The translations under genes and the position numbers were made by a program. A stretch of DNA of 64,000 bases from positions 42,520,116 to 42,584,115 of the forward strand of contig NC_058190.1 of assembly GCF_907165205.1 (NCBI RefSeq), written 5' to 3'. Below are positions 32,731-43,294 of the stretch, in pieces. The stretch's first letter is position 1. Every line of letters starts with the position of its first letter. The notes beneath the pieces were generated by a model. That model saw nothing but the letters and a program-made list of their open reading frames with translations. It was not told the origin of the DNA and made no database searches. The stretch comes from Coccinella septempunctata. Its lineage: Eukaryota > Arthropoda > Insecta > Coleoptera > Coccinellidae.

Positions 32731-35605
32731 ATGATGACAAGCAAATATGTAAGTACCTACAATTTTCTCGTATTTTCCAAGTACCAAACAGCCTCGGTTA
32801 CAAGTGAACTTTCGACTGATAAGAAAATATTTCAATCGCATGTCCGTATAATCATCCTCCCGTATTTTTTATTTTTTTTTGATGCCACCATTTACATTTT
32901 GATGAAAATTATCTTGATGATGAAAACACTGAAAATAACATAATTCTGCAGGCTTTTTAGAATTATTTTTTGGATCAAAAGCCTCAGGAAATGAAATTTC
33001 TGTTATAGGTTTTCAATCAATTCTAGATTCAGCAGAGAATTTAAGAATTTAATAAATTAGCACTATTTTTCTTCTTTTGAACCTAATGGAAAATTGAAAA
33101 TTTTCAAATCTGATGAAATTATATCAAGTATATTGCAGATGTAGTCTTGAGTCCTATCGAGGCTTTCGAGTACCTCTTCATTCTTCAAACAGTTGTGGAC
33201 AAAACTAACTCTCCTTATATTTGATGGTATTTTGATGTTTATTTTTTTGAAATTTTTTATTACCTCTTACCTGATTATTATTGAGTTTTCGATGAAATAC
33301 TTATGATTATCCTTCTTTTCGATATTATCTTGCAATAATGACAAGTTTCTTCATTTTGGTTTGTAATTTTCAAATTTTTTTAATGTGTAAATGAATTATT
33401 GGAAAACTTCACCGATCTGAAATCAACTTTAATTTATGCACTCGATTTATTTATATGGAATCCATAAAATATTCCCAAAATATGAAAATTTAAAATAACT
33501 CAAATCTATCTTTTATATAAATCATCGTACATGACTACTTTTGGAACAGCGTTCCTACAACTAGTCGAATAAAAAAAGGAAATTGCTAATTGCTTATATA
33601 AATGTGTTTACTATATGGGAAAGGATTATCAGGTTTTTGCGTTTCAATAATTACCTGAATTAAAAATTAATTTCGTGATTCAATTTGAATAATGCTGTAG
33701 AATGAGCAGAGTACAAGTAAAAAACTTGTAATTGTACTCTGGAATAAGTTCAAAAGTTTACCCTCCCAGTCCATTGGCGTAAATTGAATTGGCAAGCTGT
33801 ACCAACATCTTGACCAAAATTTTCGCGAATGGAAGGAAAAGATTTAAATTAGTACATCATTGCAATTTGCAATATGGATTGATCTTAATCAATACTTTGA
33901 AACAATATGAAAATGGGTGCGACAGCACACAAAAAAGTAAATCCATATCTTCAATGGTATTTACTGACGCTATTACTTCATCAACTCTTTATGATGAAAT
34001 GGTTAATCTATAATCAAACCGAATTTTACTTTTTTCATACAGTGTGCAAATGAATAATGACGAAATAATTCAAGTGGTGATACCCTGTCAAAAATAGTGT
34101 GGGTTCAAAGAACCCAAATCTTGAAACTAAGTTGGACGCTATGCTATCTAATGAATATTTGAACGTTTTTTAAAATAAAACTATTCTTCATATTTTCTTG
34201 TATAATGCGCCGTTTTCGAGTAATGTGATGTTCAAAAATTAAAAAGTATCCGTGACATTTGAAAAATTGGGTACTTTGGCTGAATACAACTCTGTTTATA
34301 AAAATTCACAGATGCGTAGTGTCACAGATTTAGCTGAAGGTTATTTTGTTTTTCCAGGGGTGGCACTTCTTAAATTATGAAAACTTAAAATGACCATATC
34401 TTTTTATCAGTGCCGAATCGGAAAAAATGGTATATAGGAAACAACGAAACAAGTGTTTCTTTTGACGAATTTACTGTTAAAATAATTGTTCGGGTCAAAG
34501 ACTCATCCTGTATATTTTTTTTTAACAGCCCTTTGATATAGCTCATCCCTAAAGATTGCCTATTACACATGAAAAGCTATTTTTCATTTATTTCAGGAAC
34601 CAGAGAACAGAAACGAAACTGAGCATACATACTATGACAGCGAGAAGGCAATAAAAAAATTTGGTGTTGTTCCCCTCTATTATTACAAGCAATAGAAAAC
34701 GCCACCCCTAAAATTTGTTTTCGAAGTAACTTTTTTCCTTATTCATATTATACCATTAAAAAATTTATTTTTGATTCACTTTGAACAAATGAGGTTTTGA
34801 GAAAAAAATGGACAAGTAGGCAGTGCGAGTCGTATAGGATGGAATTATCTATGAACTTTTACCTACTAGGCGCCGGATATCATGTGAAAAATCAGAAATT
34901 ATAGGGGAACCCACTAACATTTTTTTATTGCTTTCTCGCTCCCATAGAATGTCTGCTATTTCATTTCCCTCAGTTTTCTGGTTCTAAGAAAACAATTAGG
35001 AATTGTTTCTCAGGTACCATCTTTGTCTTTGGGGCTGTATCTAAGCAGGGGCTGCTCAAAAAAAACTATTTTTTGACGAGAAATTACCCCTTAAATTTAT
35101 TCGCGATTATTCATTCACACCCTGTAAGGTACATTTCCTGAACTCGCTTGCAGAACATATTATTAATATTATTATAGAAACCTCTCATGTATTTCGAGTA
35201 ATAGATTCTTTCTCCTAACAGCTACTGTTTTGCTGCTTAGCAATCCTAGTGTTCTGCACGAAAGCTGTCCCTTTAACTGAGCCTCGAGCAGAAGATGCAA
35301 AAAATCAAGCTGAACACGTTGCTGTACAAGAAGTCGAAAATAAAGTGCAACAGCCAGCAGCCATAGATAGAATAGACGCAGATCTTCCTCTCTCCGATAA
35401 ACCAGATGAGAAAAACGACAAAGAAGATTTGGAGACGGCCAACACCTTCTGGGGCGGCTATTACAGGACACCGGTATGGGGTTGGGGTAGAGGCTGGGGA
35501 TATGGAGGATATCCCTCCTATAGAAGCTATGGATGGGGTGGCAGAGGGTATAATGGTTGGGGCAGTGGATACAGAGGATGGAGCAATGGATATTATTGGA
35601 GATAG
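32731..35605 (+). CDS. Secreted Gly/Trp/Tyr-rich protein
   Basis: Two exons, 32731-32748 (MMTSKY) and 35222-35605, in phase 0 across a 2.47-kb GT-AG intron, give 133 residues. The junction completes a signal peptide, MTSKYLLFCCLAILVFCTKA, which supports the model. The middle (about 25-88) is acidic and Gln/Glu-rich. The C-terminal 43 residues are a low-complexity tail of W-G-x-G-Y units, ending GWSNGYYWR. An intron after the first few signal-peptide codons is typical of insect cuticular and small secreted protein genes. It could be a cuticle or egg-coat structural protein or a Gly-rich antimicrobial-like peptide. I recognise no named family. A TATA box and an AATAAA (36056-36061) bracket the gene. 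Confidence 0.8.
34245..34520 (-). repeat. Interspersed repeat family A, copy 3 (inverted)
   Basis: Read on the minus strand it gives the family-A block order, from TACAGGATGAGTCTTTGACC through CCGATTCGGC and AAAAGATATGG to CCAAAGTACCCAATTTTTC. It lies in the intron of the Gly/Trp-rich gene. Confidence 0.6.
34590..35130. repeat. Inverted pair of repeat family B segments
   Basis: On the plus strand, about 34597-34685 reads ACCAGAGAACAGAAACGAAA...GCAATAAAAAAAT...TTCCCCT. The minus strand of about 34890-34985 has the same blocks. The outer end (about 35010-35125) carries TTTTTTGACGAGAAATTACC and ends CACACCCTGTAAGG. Related single copies are at about 36958-37085 and 49505-49645. Confidence 0.5.
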
Positions 35606-36396
35606 ATTGGTCTGAAGGAAATAATTAATCTTTCCATCAGGTGCTCGATTTTTTTTACTCAAAATCATCATATTTATACGCGAGATAAATGAAGTACTCA
35701 ACAGACTATTTCGAGAATTTAATGTCCAAAACTTTGTAGTTTGTAGAATCTTTCATTTTGCAAAAGAACTGTATGTTGTGCTGTTTTTTGATGAATGAAA
35801 AACTATTCTTATAGATAATAACGATACACAAATCAAGATTATTGACTTTGAGTTGTAGGTGTTGGTTTTATAGGTTGGGCTAAACTATCAGAAGAAACAG
35901 CTCAGAGTAGTCATACTGATATTTGTGTTTCTTTATTTGGTTATGATGTTTAGTTTTAATGTTTACTCAGACTTGAAGAGCCAGTTGATTAATATATAAG
36001 GAATGTTTCCTTTTATCCGTTCGTATTTCTGGAAAATCCTAGTGCCTTCATAATGAATAAAGTCATGTTCTTTCAATGAAATTTACTCTTATTTACCTTG
36101 GTTGTATAAATCTAGTGGAACAGAAAAAGGTATAGGTATACAAAAGTACATCGTTGACTATTTTATTATCAATGAAGACTATTTTCGATCATGATATCCT
36201 ATTTTTGAAGAAAATGGATTGAAAGATCAATAGGAATGGATAAATATATTGTATTGAAAATTTGTTGAATTGAATAGAATGCAGATTTTATGGACCTCGA
36301 AGTTATGAAACCTGAATAATAAATCAATCGATTTCCTGAAGATTCGAAAATCACTTCGAAAATTATGCGTCAGAAGTAAGAAGTATGGTAACTTTT
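35606..36396. other. 3' flank of the Gly/Trp-rich gene
   Basis: Contains AATAAA at 36056-36061, about 450 bp past the stop codon, the likely polyadenylation signal. Nothing else recognised. Confidence 0.5.
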
Positions 36397-36624
36397 CTAA
36401 GGCCCGGTACTTTCACGTGCGAATAAATAAATTTATTCGCATTTATTGAGTCTTATTCGTAAGATTAGTAAAAATGCAGTCTTTTCACTTTCAGATAGTG
36501 TTATTCATCGAATAAATCTGTCATTGAAACTTAATTAGAAGAGTTTGTTTGTCATAGATCGAATGTCGGTACGTCATTATTCGTTGAATAAAATTTATTC
36601 GAAGGTGAAAGTACCGGGCCTTAG
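36397..36624. mobile_element. MITE with TA target duplication
   Basis: A 228-bp element whose ends are inverted: CTAAGGCCCGGTACTTTCAC at the left, and the right end gives the same bases on the minus strand. Pairing continues imperfectly to about 40 bp (GCGAATAAATAAATTTATTCG region). TA at both borders suits a Tc1/mariner-type insertion. No coding capacity. Confidence 0.75.
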
Positions 36625-36957
36625 TTGAACAATTTTCGTCAGCTGATATTTCTCCTCCATCGATCTGCACTGCTTACGTATGAATTGATTTTTCATAAGA
36701 TTTCGTGATAAACAGTTAATACGTAGTAACTATATCTCATTTTGACCTATAACTCTAGATTTCTGTAGTATATGAGTGAATAAGTAAAGCTCCTTTGTGT
36801 TTTGCCGACTGACTTCAGACTTATCTGCCTGCATAAGAAAATAACACATTCAAACTGCGTGTGGATATCACAGTTATAGCTTCTGGTTTCCGATAGTCAT
36901 AATAAGATATTGAATTTTAATATTATAACGCGATACATACAGGGAGCTCATTTTTAT

Positions 36958-37085
36958 TACTGTCAGTTTTCTAGTTTGTAAGAAAAAAGTATGTTTCGGG
37001 TGCCATATCTTCAGGTGGCTTCTCAAAAAAAACTCATATGAAAGTCTTATTTTTTGACAAGATATCACACCCCTTAAATCTTTCG
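36958..37085. repeat. Repeat family B, single copy
   Basis: Blocks TCAGTTTTCTAGTTTGTAAG, GGTGCCATATCTTCAGG, TTTTTTGACAAGATATCAC and CCCCTTAAAT match the outer arm at about 34970-35110 and the copy at about 49505-49645. Confidence 0.5.
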
Positions 37086-39468
37086 CATTTCGGAAAATGA
37101 TTGGAAATTATATTATTGTTCTATTATTCTGATAGCCATATTCAGGAAAATATGAATTTTTAGGCGTTCAATATGTGTACTAGAAAAATGTTGTCTTTTC
37201 AATGATTATCACCTTCATATTCAAAAATTTTCATCGGTTTATGATGGGGGTGATACAATACACCCCCAGATAGAGCCTGATATGGAAAAAATTAAATTAA
37301 ATACTTTTATTTCGTTTAACTTTATGTTCACGATTTTTCCCTATAGATTTCGTCAAAAAATAAAGTTGTTGTTGGATGAGTATTTTCATTTTCAGCAGAA
37401 TTACATGTAGAATAAACATAACCAGAAAAAAAGTTTCATTTTGTGTGGGCAGTTTTGTTTCAGGGTAGGAGAATTTCAAAAATTAACACGTTTTTGGCAT
37501 CCTTTATTTTTTCTGCATCTCAATAACTAGGTATTCATGTTTTGTTCAAATATACACATATAGCAGCAGGTGAGAACGAAATCCAATCTTTAAGAAAGAT
37601 AGGATGTGGGCGATACTTGATGAACAACGGCTAAGGACCCCAAAATGAATGAGGATTTGATTGGTTTTAATTTTTTTAGAAGCATGGTCGCCTACTAAGG
37701 ACACTTCAAAGTAGTAGCCTTTTCTTGTGCATGGAAGCAAAGTTATGCTACTAAGTATTATTTGAGATTTTTTTCCATGAAAACCTTTCCGGATGAAATG
37801 ATTGTTTTTTATTTAAAGAAAATTTTACCTTCGCCGAACAAAACGAGTGTAAACTCCTTCACCACACGAAAAACCAGAATTTCTGAAGAAATATTTCTGT
37901 TATTTCGATTTTTATCATCAACGATTGATTATTTACAAACGGCTGGGTTCAAAGCGGTCTCAGATTTTCCAGGAAGACTGGTCTGCAATTGATTACGATT
38001 TACAGTTGAAAGTTCAGTAATGTGTCCTGTGCATGATTTCGTTTCGTTGTATAGACAATAGGTTAATAGGGACTTGTGTTTTTGTGTGTGTGCTCTAAAT
38101 GTTTTGAATCGTAATATGTACATTTTTTTGGTGAGCTTGAATTTCTTCTGTTGACATATAATATTTTTTATTCATGTTCCCTCATTCGAAATTTAAAAAA
38201 CAAATTATTTTCCAAAATTTGCATTCTCCTAATGAACATCAGGGATCCATTATTAGCATAATTTCGCGTTTGCTTGCAATGAACCTCATAGAAAAAAGTT
38301 TCGATTGATTTAGGAAATTATATAAAAGGTTTGTTTTAGAAATAGATTCAAATATTGTACCTAGTAAAATATCGCAATAGGAGTAATATTTTTGAATACT
38401 AATTTTCTTCTATTCTCAAAGATAAATTGAAATGAGAATGCTACTTGGACAATTTTTTGTAAATTTTCAAATGTTCAGATAGCAATGGGATGAAAAAAAT
38501 CTGCATGGCCAAGACCTTAATGTTAAAAATGTAGGCCGATTTAAAAGAACGTTACGTTTTGACGTAATCTGTTAAATTTTATGAGTCTGACCTACATATG
38601 TAATATGATTTTCCAACAGCTATTTCACCGTATAATTTAATTATCAATTATAATGAACAATTATCAATTAAAATTAGTAGGTATATATAAAATTCATATC
38701 TTCAGTAGTTACTTTTGTGAAGAAAATTACAATACGATAAATCCATAAATCGTTACGGTGTGTAGGCCGTTTTATTCGAAAGAAGCTATACATTTTTTTC
38801 TTAAGTTTTAATTCACAGATTTGCAATAATAATAATAATAATACTTTGAAATTAAGCAAAAAAAAATTAAAAGGGCACCTGAAATTTCAACAGTTTTATT
38901 ATCGAAAATAATGAACAACAATTAGGTGAGAACGTTATTGATTTAATCGATTGAAATATAAATTTGTCGAAGAAACAGTGGAGTAAAAACTATTTTCGTT
39001 CTAAATTGCGGTAGGAAAAAACATTTCTGATAATAATTATCATAATTCATAATCAATACTGCTTTTACTCTGTTTTGAAGGTGCTCTGAAAAGGGAAAAA
39101 ATGATTAAGTTATAAAAGGTCTCTATAAAATACTGTATACCATTTCAGTTGGCATTAAAGTATTACTTTTTTTTCAATAGAGGCTTTCCGCTTTTCTCAA
39201 AAACCATATTAATATCCTGTAAAAATGAGTTTCCAATTCACGAAATGGCGAAAGCGCTGGTTCTACGATTCCCATGTTCCAATTTGAATTTCAATTGAAC
39301 TTGGAGGCATATAATTCTAGTTTATGTCTAGAATCTTATTTTAGCCAAAAAATAGTGGGCATTCTTTTGGACTTGTCGAAATGTGAAACCGCAAAATAAC
39401 TTATTCACTTTTAAAACTAATAAGCTTTGGTAACGCAACATGATAGATATGTTAACTGGTCCATTTTT
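37086..39468. other. Intergenic, AT-rich
   Basis: No supported gene. There is an (AAT)n run near 38825-38843 and short TE-like ends. The 76-residue frame at 37762-37992 shows no recognisable features. Confidence 0.45.
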
Positions 39469-39834
39469 ATGTTTCAGGTATTCTTCATGATTTTCTCGCC
39501 GTCTCTGGAAGCTAGCATAGTCATAACAGTACCTCCAAATGTTCATGTTCCCACAATGAAAAATCCTTTTCCATTCTACCAGGAAGATGGAATAAGGATA
39601 GAGGAAGGTGAAGTTAAGCAACTGATACAAAAGTGGTTACAGAAGAGGGCGCCTGCAAGAAATCATTATCTGCAAGCGCAGGAACGTGTTGATATGAAAA
39701 AAATTGAACCTATCGTGAAAAGTGATCTCATGAAAAAAATTTTGACCGTTTGCACCCATGCAGTAGCGGACACAAAAGACAATGCCGTAGCTAGTGTTTT
39801 CTCGTGTGTTTTACAAGGATTCGAGAAGTACTAA
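39469..39834 (+). CDS. Small predicted secreted protein, unknown family
   Basis: An open frame of 121 residues from ATG 39469. The N-terminus MFQVFFMIFSPSLEAS reads as a short signal peptide with a plausible cut after LEA. The mature part is about 105 residues, mostly charged helix (RIEEGEVKQLIQKWLQKRAP, DMKKIEPIVKSDLMKKILTV) with only two Cys, in LTVCTHAVADTKDNAVASVFSCVLQ. The last helix is vaguely like the end of reduced-cysteine OBPs, with Asp where the fifth Cys would be, but the expected C1-C3 region is absent. The bases before codon 4 (ATGTTTCAG|GTA) also form a good splice acceptor, so this may be the last exon of a longer gene with exons I did not find. Confidence 0.5.
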   Translation: MFQVFFMIFSPSLEASIVITVPPNVHVPTMKNPFPFYQEDGIRIEEGEVKQLIQKWLQKRAPARNHYLQAQERVDMKKIEPIVKSDLMKKILTVCTHAVADTKDNAVASVFSCVLQGFEKY

Positions 39835-41132
39835 CAAAGGCGAACCTCTTTCAGATCTAATAGGGACCTGAGCTTTAGGAAATATTTGACATGGACTCCA
39901 TCAGTTTTGAAATCTCCTTGATTCTTTCATTTAAAACCTTGTTGAAATTTTCGAAAAATGTCCCCAAGCGAAAGTCAGATTCTGAAACTGTGGATACAGA
40001 ACCTTTTGTATAACTTTCATAACTTTCAATGTGGAGACAAATATGCAAAGATGTGCTCGTGCCATTATCAAGGATTCGGTAACTTTTTCACGACAACTTT
40101 TTAGATTATTTTATCACTCATAATATGAGAGATACAGAATTATATTATAATTCTGTATTTATATCAGAAAGAGTTCCTTATAGCACATATCTTTCGATAC
40201 TTAAATAGGTTAATTGACAAGATACTAGAGTTTACTTATGTAGTTTTTCATTTCTAATTATTTATTTCATTCGGAATCATTTATTTCTGTGATAAAGTTT
40301 TGGTAGCACATACGTTGACGGATTTTTATAAAAATGAAAATAATACCTTCTTGACTTTGAAATGGACAAAATAAGAATGTTGTTATTCATAGAAATAAGC
40401 AATATTATTGTCTCAATAAAAATGAAATTGTAAAAAATTTTTTACATTTAAATTTCCATTACATCAAATCACATTATTATTGAATTGTTTATCCTCGGCA
40501 TTATATTCAAAACCTTACGAGAGTTTTTCTTCCAAAGCAGTGAGTGCCACTCGAGCCTAAAAAACCAACTTTATGCTAAAAAATTCCTCGAAAATATTAT
40601 AAGAAAAAAAAATTCCTAAATTTCCTACACGCTGTGGTTCGGTTTAAATTTTCGATATATGTATTAATTTATGGATTATGATTTGATAATGAGTGCTTAT
40701 TGATGAATGAAAAATACATTATTTATTATTTTCACTATTTGTAACTGTAAAAATAAAAATTTTAATGGAATTTCACAGCTTTCAGTGAATCTTACATCTT
40801 ATACCACCATATCCATACATTCCATACCCACCCCTCGACCCCCCTGATGGTAGATAAATTCCTCTATCTACGACACTGATCCACAAAACAACTTTGCTCG
40901 ACGATGAACACAGATTACAGAGTAGAATTATCACGATCACAGATAACTATTTATCTGTGATCAGAGATAACCTGTCTCTGTCCTGTCTGTGGTTTTGACA
41001 TTTGACACAAATCTAACCTGCAAACAGCTACTGAGTGAATTGTTGAGTAATAACAGTTAATTGAAATCATTATTTTATAGGGATGATTATGAATTGTATC
41101 CACAAAAATGTGATATTGAATATCCCTTGTTA
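39835..41132. other. Intergenic gap before the helical-repeat gene
   Basis: AT-rich, no supported gene. A perfect 12-bp-arm hairpin lies at 40935-40962 (listed separately) and a short upstream frame opens at 41072 before the gene's ATG. Confidence 0.45.
40935..40962. repeat. Perfect hairpin GATCACAGATAA/TTATCTGTGATC
   Basis: 12-bp arms with a 4-nt loop (CTAT), about 170 bp upstream of the start codon at 41133. Could be a DNA regulatory palindrome or an element remnant. Confidence 0.55.
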
Positions 41133-42656
41133 ATGGCTCTTCTTCGGTTGTCTTCCCCCAGAATTTTAAGTAGGATATACCGTCCAACTTTTCATCTACA
41201 AAAAAATTTAAAACAGTCAACACCTTCAGAGAGCTCGTCCACCGTAGATTTAGAAGATGCCATCGATAATTTCACAACTGAACTTCTACAAAAAAAGAAA
41301 TACGCATGGGACATGAGGAACGAAAAAATGAAAGCAATTAAACTACCTCCGAAAAATAACAATTTTAATTCCAGTTTAGATGTTGGGAAGATGAGTAAAG
41401 AACAACTCGATGAAATATTCAATAGTGCTCTTGTAGAATGCAATGATACTGCTATTGTAGAACTACTGAGAGAATGTTCAAGAACAAAAACATGTCCAAG
41501 TCAAGATCTCATCTTGCAACTACTAAGTGTATGCGCTCAAAATGGAGAAGTAGATTTAATAAATGATTTGGAAAAGTTGTGTAAATATGGAGATGTTCGA
41601 TTGCCATCAAACTTCAATTTTGATGTTTATATAGCTCAAGCAATATGGGAGAAGGGGCTTGTTATAAAAGGATTAGATATGTTTCAAGAACTGTATATGA
41701 TAAATCCTTTTCTGAGGAGATACATTAGAATTACTCTAAGACGACTCATATCTAAGGAAGTTAAAAACAACAGTGAGGCAGTTTTACTTTACATGTTGAA
41801 AGTTGCCAAAAACATAATCAATCGACATAAGGATTATTTCTTCTTAGCTTGCATTTGGGAATCATGTTATATGAGCGAACTGTACTCTGATCAAAAACTC
41901 GCTTTGAATCTTTTATATGAAGATAGGAGATTAATTGAAGTTATAACAAACCGTTTGCCATTCTTACTGATTACTACTCTAAGAAGTCATAGAACAGAGC
42001 CGGTCTACAAATTACTTGAATGTTTTCATGTAATGAATATGAAAGAACAGTGTAGCATTGTGGCAATGGCTTTTTTAGATTACCATTGTAAGTAGTATAT
42101 TTTATATGGTTTAGACAATGTTTATTTCTCACAGAAATATATTATTTAAAAATTCACTGTTGTCTTCAAAATTTGTTGAATAAACAAAATACAAATATTG
42201 CAACACTTCAATTATTTGCAGTTGTAGAATAATGGAATATTAGCAATGTTTGCCACTAAAGCCCGTTCGCAACAGCCGAGAATTCTCTACAAAATTCTCG
42301 CAAGAAAACGGCAGAGATTATTTTGTACGCAACTGAACAGAGAATTCTACCGAAAGTGCGTATGTAACGGTCCATAATTCACGGCGAATGAAATCTCGAG
42401 TAAATTTTCTAGAGAATTCTCGGCTGTTGCAAACGGGCTTTAGAGTACATTTTTTTGTTTTTTTACAGTTCTCCAAGTCAGCATTGGAAACTATTCAGAA
42501 ATTATAAGGTGGTGTAAGGAGAGTAATGTGCCCTTACCTAGTATTTATACGAAGAAGTTTTTGAAACTATTATTGAAATCAGACAGTTACGGCATAGTCA
42601 CTGAAAGTAAACCTAAATCAATTGTAAAGAGCAAGAATACTGATTTATCTTTTTAA
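41133..42656 (+). CDS. Mitochondrial PPR-like (helical repeat) protein, unassigned
   Basis: Two exons, 41133-42087 and 42469-42656, joined in phase 1, encode 380 residues. The N-terminus MALLRLSSPRILSRIYRPTF is Arg/Ser-rich without acids, like a mitochondrial targeting sequence. The remainder is a string of amphipathic helices, for example VYIAQAIWEKGLVIKGLDMF, spaced as in pentatricopeptide-like repeat proteins. It has no catalytic motif. Proteins of this kind bind mitochondrial RNA or are ribosome-associated. I cannot place it with PTCD2, MRPS27 or another named member. ATG 41133 is the first in frame; a short upstream frame begins at 41072. The intron contains a MITE. An AATAAA lies at 42679-42684, 22 bp past the stop. 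Confidence 0.72.
42256..42443. mobile_element. MITE inside the PPR-like gene's intron
   Basis: A 188-bp element with 32-bp terminal inverted repeats that differ at one position: CTAAAGCCCGTTCGCAACAG at the left against CTGTTGCAAACGGGCTTTAG at the right. TA at both borders suits a Tc1/mariner-type target duplication. The termini (TA-AAGCCCG) resemble those of the 36.4-kb MITE (TA-AGGCCCGG). Confidence 0.85.
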
Positions 42657-43294
42657 TACTTGTTATAAATTAATTTTCAATAAATTATTTAATTTTATCT
42701 GGCTTTGAAGCAAAATACATCGTTTTTCATGTGTCCCCATATCTGAAGAAAATTTCTTCATTATCACTTAATCGAAAGCACTGGCAGCATGCTGCATTTT
42801 GTGAGTGCCAGAGAGCGCATGAAGTTCAAATTAATAAACAGACACAACACCCATGCTGTTGATGAACTTGTTTATCTCTGAAAATATTATTTTCCTTGAA
42901 AATTCGGAGCCAATTGAGTTGGAATTTAGAACTTTCCTCTAATATAAGGTCCTGAACGTTTATGTAAACGTCAAAAATTTAAAATTTCCCGAGCTGTCTT
43001 TGTCTATATGGCTCCAGGGTTTAGTTTTGAGTGTTACATTGGCACAGTCTGATTCGACTCTCTTTGGGCTTCGTTCACGACCGGAGAGATGCAGCGGTTT
43101 GGATAACCCCCGCTTCTCCCTCTCGGTGCTTACAAAATTAGAATATACTATATATATATATATAATAGTTATGTCAAATTTATATTTTAATAGAATACAC
43201 CTACTCAAGTAATTTGTCAAGAAATAATGTAATAAAAATATATTTATTTGAAACTTAACGAATACTATGATCGTGTATAATCAGTATGTATAAT
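42657..43294. other. Gap between PPR-like gene and SLC46 gene
   Basis: Contains AATAAA at 42679-42684, a GC-richer stretch at about 43000-43125 that I could not identify (not a tRNA), and a short TA tract at 43149-43163. Confidence 0.45.

Noticed and set aside
42960..43220. GC-richer block, considered as a tRNA or snRNA gene
   Set aside because: No A and B boxes, cloverleaf or snRNA landmarks could be found.
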